From Nocardia fusca NBRC 14340 (lineage in GTDB: Bacteria; Actinomycetota; Actinomycetes; Mycobacteriales; Mycobacteriaceae), in the NCBI RefSeq assembly GCF_001618425.1, contig NZ_BDCU01000033.1, positions 62,001 through 126,000 on the forward strand: a DNA stretch of 64,000 nt, read 5' to 3'. The number at the start of each line of letters is the position of its first letter. The stretch's first letter is position 1. Of the stretch, positions 1 to 8,158 are shown one piece after another. The translations under genes were made by a program, and so were the position numbers. The notes beneath the pieces are model-generated. The model worked only from the letters and a program-made list of their open reading frames with translations, searched no databases and had not been told where the DNA came from.

Positions 1-867
1 GAACTGGAGGACCGCACAGTCGTAAAGGCGCGCTACGTCGTCGGCTGCGACGGCGTCAACAGCATCGTGCGGCAAGCGGCGGGTATCGACTTTCCCGGCA
101 CGGAATCGACCACCTGGGGGTACCTCGCGGACGTCGTGCTCGACGAGCCACCAGCAAGCGGCGTGGCGCAGATCGCCGGGCCCACGGGCGGAGTGATGAT
201 CGTGCCACTACCGGGCGGGATTCATCGTCTGGTCGGCTCCGACCCGTTCGACAACCGCCCCGAGAGGCCGACCTTGGAGACGTTACGTGCAACGGTGCGG
301 CGAATCGCGGGCAGCGACTTCGGGATGCGCGACCCGGTGTGGTTGTCCCGGTTCGGCAATGCCACACGCCAGGCTGCATCCTATCGAAAAGGCAACGTGC
401 TGGTCGCCGGAGATGCCGCGCACATGCACTTTCCCACCGGCGGCGTAGGCATGAACGTCGGCATCCAGGACGCTCACAACCTCGGCTGGAAGCTCGCTGC
501 AGTCGCTACCGGACGCGCCACCGCCGACCTCCTGGACACCTACCACGCCGAGAGACACCCGGTTGGGGCCGAACTGCTGCAGCACACGCGGGCCCAGACG
601 GCGTTGATGACCGCGTACTCGCCCGAGGGACAGGCCCTTCGGGCGGTGCTGAGTGGGCTCATCGCTACCGCGCCGGACATGTCGAAGCAGCTCGCCGAGC
701 GCCTGTCCGGACTGAGCGTCGCCTACGCCACCGGCCCGCGCGTGCCCGACCACACACTTGCCGACGGCAGCCGGCTCTTCCACCGACTACGCGCCGGACA
801 GTATGTCGAGACCCCGGTAGGGCTGGTCCGGCCGGACGGGCACCCGGCCCAGGCCGCCGTATCCTGA
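1..867 (+). CDS. FAD-dependent aromatic monooxygenase, 5' partial
   Basis: The reading frame is open from the first base of the window, so the N-terminus with its GxGxxG dinucleotide-binding motif lies outside. Visible are the CDGVNS (DG-type) motif near the edge and the second FAD motif GDAAHMHFPTGG with GMNVGIQDAHNLGWKLA, both typical of the p-hydroxybenzoate hydroxylase / rifampicin monooxygenase-like class A flavoprotein hydroxylases, which use NAD(P)H and O2. The C-terminus looks abnormal: the family sequence LFHRLRAGQYV is followed almost at once by LVRPDGHPAQAA, which normally closes the protein after a roughly 60-100 residue thioredoxin-like region. An internal in-frame deletion is inferred. 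The substrate cannot be told. Confidence 0.85.
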   Translation, partial: ELEDRTVVKARYVVGCDGVNSIVRQAAGIDFPGTESTTWGYLADVVLDEPPASGVAQIAGPTGGVMIVPLPGGIHRLVGSDPFDNRPERPTLETLRATVRRIAGSDFGMRDPVWLSRFGNATRQAASYRKGNVLVAGDAAHMHFPTGGVGMNVGIQDAHNLGWKLAAVATGRATADLLDTYHAERHPVGAELLQHTRAQTALMTAYSPEGQALRAVLSGLIATAPDMSKQLAERLSGLSVAYATGPRVPDHTLADGSRLFHRLRAGQYVETPVGLVRPDGHPAQAAVS

Positions 868-1406
868 ACAGGGAGTTGTCGGCCGCGACCGCGCGGTAAC
901 ACCGCCGTGTGTCGGACGCCCATCTTGTTGCGGTGGGGTTGCCATGGTGGCCACATAGCTCCCCGCTGAGTGGCCGCCAGCGGGGAATTCGAACTGGCCG
1001 CTGACACTCAGGCCAAAGCGCTACCGCCTTCCATCCTTCCGGATGCGCTTCGAGAAACGCATAGGCCAGGATGTGGCAAGCGCCGGCCGCGAAGAACCAC
1101 TGGTCGTCCCGGTTCCATGCCAAGCGCTGATCGGCACGTTCCAGCGGAGTCCGCCTGAAGACCGAGCGCGGAACATACACTCTGTGAGCCTATTACCGCG
1201 GCGGGACCAACGCGTGCGTCCTCTACCTGCAGAAGAATCAGAGTTCGCGAAGAACGGCGCTGATCGCATCGGGTCTTGCCCGATCCTTGTCCGAGTTCCG
1301 TCGCCCGGCTCGGGGCGACGCATCGTAGTGGTGATTTGGTCGCGTCCACCGGCATAGGGAGTTCACGCTGGTGTGGGCGATGGAGGCAGCGGGTTCGCGG
1401 TGGGGA
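868..1406. other. Intergenic stretch with a gene remnant
   Basis: No intact gene is visible in these 540 bases. The only coding-like signal is a minus-strand fragment at about 1010-1180, listed separately. The remaining short open frames on both strands lack ribosome binding sites and family-like sequence. Confidence 0.5.
1010..1180 (-). pseudogene. Remnant of a small actinobacterial hypothetical protein
   Basis: A GTG-started minus-strand frame encodes about 50 residues that read like a real protein (AWNRDDQWFFAAGACHILA, then AYAFLEAHPEGWKAVALW). I recall this segment as the N-terminal half of an actinobacterial family of unknown function whose conserved second half follows at once. Here the frame runs into unrelated, arginine-rich sequence after about position 1015, so the gene appears truncated or frameshifted. 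The identification is from memory of the pattern and is tentative. Confidence 0.35.
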
Positions 1407-2121
1407 TCAGGTGGGTCCTTGGGCGGTGAATCCGTCGAAGAGTCGGCCGCCGAAGATGTTCAGTACCTGGGTGACGGTTTCGGCGATCGGCTCCATGTCG
1501 CCCCGGACCACCGAGCGAACACCCTGGGCCAGTACTTTCGCGTATTCCGTGCCGGCCTGGCGGTCGAAGGCTGCCAGCTCCCGCTGTAACCATTTGCCGG
1601 TCCCTGTCCAGTGGCCGTGTCCGGTGAGCAGCAGGTCGGCGGTGGCCCGCCACAGATCGGTGGCGATCAGGAGTCGTTCGTCGTCGTCCGCGCAGCCCAT
1701 GAGATCGTCCAACCGGTCGGTGATCCCGTAGCGAGCCGACCGTAGTTCGTCCGCGGTCATCGGGTCTGGGCCGGCGGCCAGTTGCGCCGCACACTCTTCC
1801 TGCAGATATTCGCCACTGCCGTCGATATCGAGCAGGACCAGAGAGCTACCGATCAGCCGCAGGGTCGCCGGCCGCCGGGCCTTGCGGTCCTTTGCCAGGA
1901 AGTGCTGCATCGCTTCTTCAGTGTGCACGAACAGCTCGACCGGCCACCCCTGATACCGCAACGATTCGCGATACGGGGCCGGCGGGCCATCGAGGAGCAC
2001 GCTGATGTCCAGATCCGAGGTGGACGTCGAGCACGGTGCTGCCACCCAGCCACGCTGCCCGCGCCCTGGGGAAGCGTTCCCAGACCAGACTCCGCGCGAT
2101 ATCGAACCCGTCGATGCTCAT
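1407..2121 (-). pseudogene. Nucleotidyltransferase-domain protein, frameshifted
   Basis: The start at 2121 (ATG) gives MSIDGFDIARSLVWERFPRA and then AAWLGGSTVL. The continuation typical of the pol-beta nucleotidyltransferase fold (GGS, then STSTSDLDISVLLDG with the catalytic D-x-D) is present but lies in a different frame, which runs to the stop at 1407. The break is at about 2031 and needs a one-base insertion or a two-base deletion. The rest (about 200 residues) is intact and resembles aminoglycoside-type or kanamycin nucleotidyltransferase-like proteins with a helical C-terminal domain. It is either a recent pseudogene or a sequencing error. If restored it would be about 237 residues. Confidence 0.7.
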
Positions 2122-2227
2122 CCCCCTATCGGACCCCGCTCCGCACGGCGGAGCAACGGTCGCCGGCCATTGCCATCCAGGTGAAGCTTCCGGAAACTCC
2201 GTTGGCACGCAATGCCGCTTCCATCCA

Positions 2228-2255
2228 CCGTTCAAAAACTGATCGATTTATGAGC
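2228..2255 (+). repeat. Dispersed repeat, degenerate copy (E)
   Basis: The segment accgttcaaaaactgatcg followed by atttatg matches the 3' half of the repeat at 17501-17569 (accgttcataaatgcctcg then atttatg). The 5' half is only weakly recognisable. It sits in the gap between the nucleotidyltransferase remnant and the AraC gene, which otherwise holds nothing I can identify. Confidence 0.45.
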
Positions 2256-2419
2256 ACAGCTGCAACAGGACTGAGGCGCCGCACTCGGCTACGACGCCAC
2301 TGCCCCCTGGCAAGCCTGGGCCCCCGGATCTGCGGCACCGCACCGTCGAGGCAGGTCACTTCATGGCCGATCAGGACCCAGCGCTGGTCGCCAAGGAGAT
2401 CCGCGCCCTGATCACTCGA

Positions 2420-3304
2420 TCACTCGCTGATCGATTGCGGTAACGCGGCCGCGCGACTGGGAGTGGTGCCGAACAGACGACGGTACTCCCGGCTGAACTG
2501 TGAGGGGCTGTCGTAGCCGACACGATGGGCCACGCCTGTGACGTCGCGGGAGTTGGCTGCCAGGAGCAGTCTGGCCTGCTGGAGTCGGATGTGCTTCTGA
2601 AACTGAATCGGGCTCTGAGCAGTGACGATCTGGAAATTGCGATAGAACGCCGAGGAGCTCATCCCGGCCAGGCGGGCCAGGTCGTCGACACGAAACGGCT
2701 CGTCGTAGTGCTCCCGAATCCAGCGCACCGCCCGGCCGATGGTGTGCAGGCCGCTCTCGGCCAGCCCGAGCTGGCGCACAGCTTCGCCTTGTTCGCCGGT
2801 GATCAGCCGCCACAGGATCTCGCGTTTGATCAGTGGCGCCAATGCTGCTCGATCACGCGGGTGATCCAGCAGCCGAACGAGTCGGGTCAGGGCATCGAGG
2901 ATTTCGGTGGTCAGGCTGCCGACCGCGACCGCGGGCACGGTTCGGCGTTGCGGGCGCGGCAGCTCGCCCGCGCCCACTTCCAGGAGCACGTCGGCGATCG
3001 CGATCGGGTCGAGGACCAGCGCGAGACCGAGCGCAGGCGTCTCCGGGCTCGCTCCGATGAATGAGCCGGTGACCGGCAAGTCCAGCGAGGTGACGAGGTA
3101 GTCGCCCGGTCGATATTCGAGCACCTCGTCACCGACCGCGAGACGCTTTGCGCCCTGGGCCAGCACCGCGAGCACGGTGCCCGACATCTGCGTCTCCGGG
3201 GGGCCCGACCGTTGCACCTGGGCGATGTACAGACCTTCGATCGCGGTGGTCTCGTCGGGACGCACATGCCTGGCCAGCAGCGCGCGCAGTTCGTCGAAGC
3301 TCAT
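2420..3304 (-). CDS. AraC-family transcriptional regulator
   Basis: This 294-residue protein has an N-terminal AraC_N-type domain (about residues 1-170, beginning MSFDELRALLARHVRPDE) and a C-terminal double helix-turn-helix (about 185-285) containing DDLARLAGMSSSAFYRNFQ and the second-helix signature GYDSPSQFSREYRRLFG. The ATG at 3304 was preferred over a longer frame to 3361 because MSFDELRAL is the usual family N-terminus. The gene is divergent from the ABM monooxygenase at 3488, with about 180 bases between them. That suggests it controls the monooxygenase and the esterase behind it. The ligand is unknown. Confidence 0.9.
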   Translation of the reverse strand: MSFDELRALLARHVRPDETTAIEGLYIAQVQRSGPPETQMSGTVLAVLAQGAKRLAVGDEVLEYRPGDYLVTSLDLPVTGSFIGASPETPALGLALVLDPIAIADVLLEVGAGELPRPQRRTVPAVAVGSLTTEILDALTRLVRLLDHPRDRAALAPLIKREILWRLITGEQGEAVRQLGLAESGLHTIGRAVRWIREHYDEPFRVDDLARLAGMSSSAFYRNFQIVTAQSPIQFQKHIRLQQARLLLAANSRDVTGVAHRVGYDSPSQFSREYRRLFGTTPSRAAALPQSISE

Positions 3305-3487
3305 GAATCGATGACACCACGCCGCTACACCAGTCATCCAAGCAGTTGGAGGATCAGGCAAGACGCCAGCACGATTTGCCTATCGTTAAACCACGTCAAG
3401 AGGCTTGAATTAGAACATCAGCCCCTCCCGATGCCGCTCGGAACATAGATCGATCGGGAGGATCAAACAAGAACAGAAGGAGTCGCG

Positions 3488-3805
3488 GTGAACATCGGAT
3501 ACGGATTCAATGCCCTGTTGACTGCCAAGCCGGGGATGGCAGACCGGTTGGTCGAGGTACTGCTGACCGGTCTCGACGAGGGCAACCCCGCCGCCAGCGA
3601 GCACTGCCTGGTGTACCTGGTCTGCCGGTCGTCGTCCGACCCCGATCTGGTCCATGTCACCGAAGGCTGGACGAGCGAGGAACACCACCATCGACTGTTC
3701 GCCGGCGCGGCAGCCCAGGCGTTGGTCGCCGAAGTCAAGGACCTCGTCGCCGCGGAAGGCCCCTACACCGACCACGTCCCTGTCGGCGGCAAAGCCGCGT
3801 TCTGA
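3488..3805 (+). CDS. Antibiotic-biosynthesis-monooxygenase (ABM) domain protein
   Basis: This 105-residue single-domain protein fits the ABM/YgiN dimeric alpha-beta barrel size. It has the usual pattern: an N-terminal beta strand (FNALLTAKPGMADRLVEVLL), a conserved E-x-W segment (VTEGWTSEEHHHRLF) and a C-terminal helix. Such proteins are cofactor-less quinol or polyketide monooxygenases, but many members have unknown roles. GTG start with an AGAAGGAG ribosome site. It is the first gene of a likely two-gene unit with the esterase at 3835 (30-base gap) and is divergent from the AraC regulator. Confidence 0.85.
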   Translation: MNIGYGFNALLTAKPGMADRLVEVLLTGLDEGNPAASEHCLVYLVCRSSSDPDLVHVTEGWTSEEHHHRLFAGAAAQALVAEVKDLVAAEGPYTDHVPVGGKAAF

Positions 3806-3834
3806 CCCCCTCCCCACCACCGCGAAGGATTCCG

Positions 3835-4788
3835 ATGTCACGCCCCGCCCTCGACCCCGAACTCGGCACATTGATCACCGACATGCCACTCATCCCCAGG
3901 ATCACCTCCGAGATCCTTGCTCAGCTGCGGCCGATGGCCTCGACACCGCTCGAGACCGTACTGTCCGGCCGTCACATCCACCGCCGCGAAGTCGTCGTAC
4001 CCGGCACCGGCGGCTTCGACATCCCGATGACTGTCCTGACACCGCGCACCGCCACCGTCGCGGCGCCGTGCGTCTACTGGATGCACGGCGGCGGAATGAT
4101 CATGGGTGACCGGTTCTCTCAACTGGACATCCCACTGGAATGGCTCGACGCGATCGGCGCCGTCGTGATCACCGTCGACTACCGTCTCGCCCCCGAATCC
4201 ACCGGCATCATCCCCGTGCAGGACTGCTACGACGGGCTGCGGTGGATCACCGACCATGCCGACGAACTCGGCATCGACCCACATCGCATCGTCACGGCAG
4301 GCACCAGCGCAGGCGGTGGACTCGCCGCCGGGGTCGCCCTCATGGCCCGCGATCTAGGTGGCCCGGCCATCGCCGCGCAGATCCTGAGCTGCCCGATGCT
4401 CGACCACCGCAACACGAGCACTTCCAGCAGGCAATACTCGGGCGAACCCACGGTGTGGACCCACGAAACCAACGCCTTCGCCTGGAACGCCCTGCTCGCC
4501 GAACTCCCCGACGACCAGGTCCCCGCCTACATCTCCCCCAGCCGAGCCGACGACCTCTCCGGCCTACCACCCACCTACATCGACGTCGGATCAGCCGAGG
4601 TCTTCCGCGACGAAGATGTCGAGTTCGCCGGCCGCATCTGGGCATCGGGCGGCCGAGCCGAACTCCATGTCTGGGCCGGCGGATTCCACGGTTTCGACGC
4701 CCTCTTTCCCCGAGCAACACTGTCCGCGGTCGCCCGCCGAACACGCACAGCATGGCTGCGCCGAACGCTGGTCACCCCGGCGACTTGA
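3835..4788 (+). CDS. Alpha/beta hydrolase, hormone-sensitive-lipase (LipH/LipN) type esterase
   Basis: This 317-residue protein has the HGGG oxyanion motif (residues 84-87), the nucleophile elbow GTSAG with Ser158, an acidic residue near 260 and the catalytic histidine in GGFHGFD near 290. These define the HSL family of bacterial carboxylesterases acting on short acyl esters. ATG start with a GAAGGA ribosome site. It probably shares a transcript with the ABM monooxygenase 30 bases upstream. The stop codon falls inside a dyad that looks like the operator of the following MerR gene. Confidence 0.9.
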   Translation: MSRPALDPELGTLITDMPLIPRITSEILAQLRPMASTPLETVLSGRHIHRREVVVPGTGGFDIPMTVLTPRTATVAAPCVYWMHGGGMIMGDRFSQLDIPLEWLDAIGAVVITVDYRLAPESTGIIPVQDCYDGLRWITDHADELGIDPHRIVTAGTSAGGGLAAGVALMARDLGGPAIAAQILSCPMLDHRNTSTSSRQYSGEPTVWTHETNAFAWNALLAELPDDQVPAYISPSRADDLSGLPPTYIDVGSAEVFRDEDVEFAGRIWASGGRAELHVWAGGFHGFDALFPRATLSAVARRTRTAWLRRTLVTPAT

Positions 4789-4813
4789 GTCTCCATCAGG
4801 AGGAGGCCTCAAG
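4784..4813 (+). promoter_or_regulatory. MerR-type dyad/promoter
   Basis: An imperfect inverted repeat has outer arms cttgag and ctcaag and inner arms ctcc and ggag around the centre atca. It ends 9 bases before the merR ATG. MerR regulators bind such GC-rich dyads between -35 and -10. The repeat overlaps the esterase stop codon. Autoregulation is inferred. Confidence 0.45.
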
Positions 4814-4822
4814 CTTGGGGGC

Positions 4823-5761
4823 ATGGACGACGAGATGCTGTTCCCGATCGGGGTTGTGGCCGACCGCACGGGGCTTTCGGTCAAAACGATTCGGTTCTAT
4901 TCCGACAAGGGGCTCGTTCCGCCGTCCTCGTACACCCCATCGGGCTACCGCCTCTATGACATCGACGCGCTGTCCCGTCTGGAACTGGTCCGGACACTGC
5001 GTGAGCTCGATATCGACCTGGCCACCGTGCGGCGCATCCTGGCCCGTGAGACTTCGCTTCCCGAGGTCGCCGCCGCACACGCATCGGCTCTCGACGCGCA
5101 GATTCGAAGTCTGCGGCTGCGGCGGGCGGTACTGCAGGCGGTGGCGAAACGACAGTCCGACCCCAAGGAGATGGATCTGATGCACAAACTGGTGAACCTG
5201 TCACAGGCTGAGCGACACCGCTTCATCCACGACTTCATCGACGACACCTTCGGTGGCGTCGACGCCAATCCGGCGATGGTCGAACTGCTGCGCACCAGCA
5301 TGCCCGACCTACCCGAAGACCCCACTTCCGAGCAGGTCGAGGCATGGATGGAATTGGTCGAGTTGGTCCAGGACAGCGACTTCCGCGCAGCGGTACGCCG
5401 GATGGCCGAATACCAGGCCGCGCAACGCACCGAGGGCGATACCACCGGCTTGCATCATGCACTCACCGAAACCGTGCGTGACGAAGTCGGCCGCGCACTC
5501 GCCGCGGGAATCACCCCGGAATCAGCCGCGGCCGCGCCAATCGTGGATACCCTCACCGCCCGCTACGCCGAGACTTTCGGCAAACCCGACGACAGCGCCC
5601 TCCGGCGTTGGATGCTCGAACGACTGGAAGTGGCAAACGACTCCCGCGTCGCGCGGTACTGGCAGCTCGTAGCGGCGGTGAACGACTGGCCGCCCATCGA
5701 AGACCTGGATCCAGTGTTCAGCTGGCTCGGTCGGGCGCTCAGGACCCGCGTCGGACAATAG
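4823..5761 (+). CDS. MerR-family transcriptional regulator
   Basis: This 312-residue protein has an N-terminal winged MerR helix-turn-helix (FPIGVVADRTGLSVKTIRFY, then SDKGLVPP and SGYRLYD), a dimerisation helix, and a long helical C-terminal region of about 200 residues. That region is not the TipAS antibiotic-binding fold I would recognise. ATG 4823 was chosen because the HTH starts right after it; the upstream open frame only overlaps the esterase. Large C-terminal domains in MerR proteins usually bind organic ligands. No divergent target gene is visible, so the target may be its own promoter or the esterase block. Confidence 0.88.
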   Translation: MDDEMLFPIGVVADRTGLSVKTIRFYSDKGLVPPSSYTPSGYRLYDIDALSRLELVRTLRELDIDLATVRRILARETSLPEVAAAHASALDAQIRSLRLRRAVLQAVAKRQSDPKEMDLMHKLVNLSQAERHRFIHDFIDDTFGGVDANPAMVELLRTSMPDLPEDPTSEQVEAWMELVELVQDSDFRAAVRRMAEYQAAQRTEGDTTGLHHALTETVRDEVGRALAAGITPESAAAAPIVDTLTARYAETFGKPDDSALRRWMLERLEVANDSRVARYWQLVAAVNDWPPIEDLDPVFSWLGRALRTRVGQ

Positions 5762-5904
5762 CCTCCGCCCGCACGCCGAGGAGCCGATCGAAAACCTGCC
5801 CGGAGCGCGGCCTGCCACCGGGCCGCCCGGCGCCGCATCCCACTGCGGCGCGGAAACGCGGCCGGTCCGCATGTCCACACAAGGGAGGTACGTGGCGGGC
5901 AGGG

Positions 5905-6360
5905 TCAGCGGAAACTGCCGGCGACCAGTCGCGTGGCCACGTTGATTCGGTTCCAGGCGTTGACCGAGGCGATCGCGGTCACCAGCGCCGCCAGTTCTCG
6001 TCGGCGAAGTGAGCGGCCGGCCTCGTCCCAGGCATTGTCGGGAACCCCCTCGGGGTTGTCGGTGATGCGGGTAACCGCCTCGGTCAGCGCCAGCGCCGCG
6101 CGCTCGGTGTCGGTGAAGAACGGCGCCTCACGCCATGTGGCTACCGCCCACAGCCGTTCGTCGCTCTCGCCCACCCCCTGCGCATGATGTGAATGCATAT
6201 CGGTACAGACCGAGCATCCATTGATCTGGCTGGCTCTGATCCGCACGAGCTCCAAAAGGCCCCGGGGAACCCCGCTGTTGTTGATGTATTCCTCCACGGC
6301 ATTCAGCCCCCGGTAACCACCGGCGGCGAGCTTGTACACGTTCGACATCCGTGCCTGCAT
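5905..6360 (-). CDS. AhpD-like / carboxymuconolactone decarboxylase-family protein
   Basis: This 151-residue helical protein carries the alkylhydroperoxidase AhpD core motif E-x(n)-C-S-V-C-x3-H (Glu37 region, Cys49, Cys52, His56). The CxxC pair and histidine support thiol-based peroxidase activity, as in AhpD-like proteins, rather than lactone decarboxylation. ATG at 6360 has an AAAGG site 7 bases upstream; an internal ATG (MSNVYK) is possible. It is a single gene with no recognisable partner. A 9-bp perfect hairpin at 6490-6513 and a dispersed repeat lie in its upstream region. Confidence 0.88.
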   Translation of the reverse strand: MQARMSNVYKLAAGGYRGLNAVEEYINNSGVPRGLLELVRIRASQINGCSVCTDMHSHHAQGVGESDERLWAVATWREAPFFTDTERAALALTEAVTRITDNPEGVPDNAWDEAGRSLRRRELAALVTAIASVNAWNRINVATRLVAGSFR

Positions 6361-6489
6361 TTATCAACCTTTCTAGACGTATATATCCAGGATGTCGGCG
6401 GCAAGTCGAAAAGGGCGAGTTGGATGCCATCCTCGATGGCATAGCGGGTTCACCCCTCACCCGAGGCGCAGGCCAGCGGAATCCGCGGC

Positions 6490-6513
6490 GTTCAGAAGAG
6501 CGGCCTTCTGAAC
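6490..6513. other. Perfect 9-bp inverted repeat upstream of ahpD-like gene
   Basis: The arms gttcagaag and cttctgaac are separated by agcggc. The element lies 130 bases upstream of the AhpD-like start and just before the dispersed repeat at 6531. There is no T-run, so it may be an operator or part of the repeat element rather than a terminator. Confidence 0.4.
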
Positions 6514-6530
6514 ACATCAGCGACGGAATT

Positions 6531-6591
6531 GATCGCCGACCAGCGATGATGCCGGCGTCCGGCGTCCAAGAACGCATCGATTTACGAACAC
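6531..6591 (+). repeat. Dispersed repeat copy A
   Basis: The left block ccgaccagcgatgat and right block gtccaagaacgcatcg-atttacgaac are separated by 13 bases. The same two blocks, same order and same spacing (within two bases), recur at 9591, 11799 and 17501. It lies in the gap between the AhpD-like gene and the next module. Confidence 0.65.
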
Positions 6592-6706
6592 CCGTAGAGC
6601 GGTCACGATCGCGACAGCTGCCGGCGGTACAGGCGCTGCTGGGACCACGGTGCGCCGCGGGGCGGAATCCTCCATCCGGGCGCGGTTCCGCCACTATGAT
6701 GTTGAA

Positions 6707-7174
6707 GTGTCCGGTAGCGACAGAGAGCCGAGGCAAGTCGAACTCATCGGACCTGTTGCCCAGGTGTTCACCTATTCGATCGCGGCCGGTCTGATGTTGT
6801 CGGGGCCTGTTCTCGCGTTGACCAGTGATTCACTGTGGAATGGGTTGTGCCCGGCGATCATCACTTTCCCGATCGGCCTCGCCATTGCGGCGACCACCTA
6901 CGGGCAGAGATGGGACGCGAAGCGGTTCCGGGCCGTCGGGGTTGTTTCGACGGCGGAGATCGTCGCGGTCCGAATACGTAAGGGGGGCGAGAATCCGGAC
7001 GTTGCCGAACTTCGAGTCCGTATCAGTGGGCCGGGTTTCGATACGTTCAAGGCGGACTGCGAAGTACCGGCCGGTATCCCTCGGCCGCAGATCGGTGACC
7101 GGCTCCAGGCGGTGGTCGATCCCGCCAACAGCGACTTCGCGATCGGCTACGACCACTTGTTCGAGCAGGACTGA
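6707..7174 (+). CDS. Small membrane protein with DUF3592-like domain
   Basis: This 155-residue protein has two membrane segments (about residues 16-36 and 44-64). A soluble beta-rich C-terminal part (RISGPGFDTFKADCEVPAG, then RPQIGDRLQAVVDP) resembles DUF3592-type proteins. The GTG at 6707 was chosen over an upstream frame start because a textbook -10 box TATGAT (6695-6700) lies 6 bases before it. That would make the message leaderless, which is common in actinobacteria. The role is unknown. Confidence 0.6.
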   Translation: MSGSDREPRQVELIGPVAQVFTYSIAAGLMLSGPVLALTSDSLWNGLCPAIITFPIGLAIAATTYGQRWDAKRFRAVGVVSTAEIVAVRIRKGGENPDVAELRVRISGPGFDTFKADCEVPAGIPRPQIGDRLQAVVDPANSDFAIGYDHLFEQD

Positions 7175-7230
7175 CCGGCCCGGCCCAAAGATCGATCTCG
7201 GCGATCATCGCCGGGCGCCAGGCCTGTTGA

Positions 7231-8139
7231 TCAGTGCCGCGGACCGTGGTGTGACCGCGGTCGCCGAGTCTTCGGCGGTGTCATCACGATGGTCAGGCCG
7301 TCGAGCAACCGTTCCAGTCCGAACGCGAACAGTGATTCCAGGTCCACCTCGGCGTTCGGTTCGGTGAGCTGGGTGATCAGCGGCCGGTCGACGGCGAGCC
7401 GGGCAGCGCCCCATTGTTTGCTCGTCATTCCGGTGTCCAGTTCGGCGCGGGCCTCGCTTTCGATGTTCATCGCTGTGCCCCGCACGTAGTTGACCAGGGT
7501 GGCGTAGACGTGGAGCCGGGTGGAGGAATCCAGTGCCAGGCCGTCGAAGGCGCGTAGCGTCCACAGTCCGTAGGCGATCATCGCCGGCAGGGTGGCCGGG
7601 CGGGTGATGGACACCAGCGGCGGCACCCATGGATGACGCTGGTAGACACCCCATTGCAGTTGTGCGGCCACTCGCAGGTGTGAGCGCCACACCGGGGCCG
7701 GTTCGGGGTAGTCGATCTCGCCGAACGCGGCGTCGGCGAGCAGTTGGGTGAGTTCGGCGTCGGCGTCGAGGTGGCGGCGAAGGGTCAGCGTCGCGACGCC
7801 GAGTTCGGCGGCCACTGCCCGCAGGGACAGTGCTGCCAGACCGCGGCTGTCGGCGATCTGCATCGCCGCCTGCACGATCTGCTCGCGTTCGAGCCCTGCG
7901 GTATTTCGCGAGGGCAACCGACGCGCAGCGACCACGGCGCCGACGCGGGAGGTCGATTCGATGGTGCCCGAGTGTTTGAGCGCGGCCAGGGCTTTGGTGG
8001 CTGTGGCGATAGCGACGCCCCATTCGCGGGCGATGGCCCTGGTGGTGGGAACGGGATCGCCCGGCCGCAGCTCTCCTGCGGCGATGCGCCGCTCGATCTC
8101 GGCGACGATTCGGAGGTAGGGCGGTCGGTGATCGGTCAC
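7231..8139 (-). CDS. GntR-TetR hybrid transcriptional regulator
   Basis: This 302-residue protein contains two DNA-binding modules: an N-terminal GntR winged helix (about 1-70; RIAAGELRPGDPVPTTRAIA) and a TetR-type helix-turn-helix (about 85-130; SLRAVAAELGVATLTLRRHL). A TetR_C-type ligand domain with the DTGM-like segment follows. This architecture is known in actinobacteria. GTG at 8139 was chosen because the open frame upstream is out of the family. It lies 19 bases downstream of the carotenoid oxygenase on the same strand, so it is probably its co-transcribed autoregulator. A candidate operator is the palindrome at 9479-9490. Confidence 0.85.
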   Translation of the reverse strand: MTDHRPPYLRIVAEIERRIAAGELRPGDPVPTTRAIAREWGVAIATATKALAALKHSGTIESTSRVGAVVAARRLPSRNTAGLEREQIVQAAMQIADSRGLAALSLRAVAAELGVATLTLRRHLDADAELTQLLADAAFGEIDYPEPAPVWRSHLRVAAQLQWGVYQRHPWVPPLVSITRPATLPAMIAYGLWTLRAFDGLALDSSTRLHVYATLVNYVRGTAMNIESEARAELDTGMTSKQWGAARLAVDRPLITQLTEPNAEVDLESLFAFGLERLLDGLTIVMTPPKTRRPRSHHGPRH

Positions 8140-8158
8140 ACCATCATGCTGGCATGAG

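Noticed and set aside
970..1158. 62-codon plus-strand frame
   Set aside because: It overlaps the better-supported minus-strand remnant, lacks a ribosome site and has no recognisable sequence.
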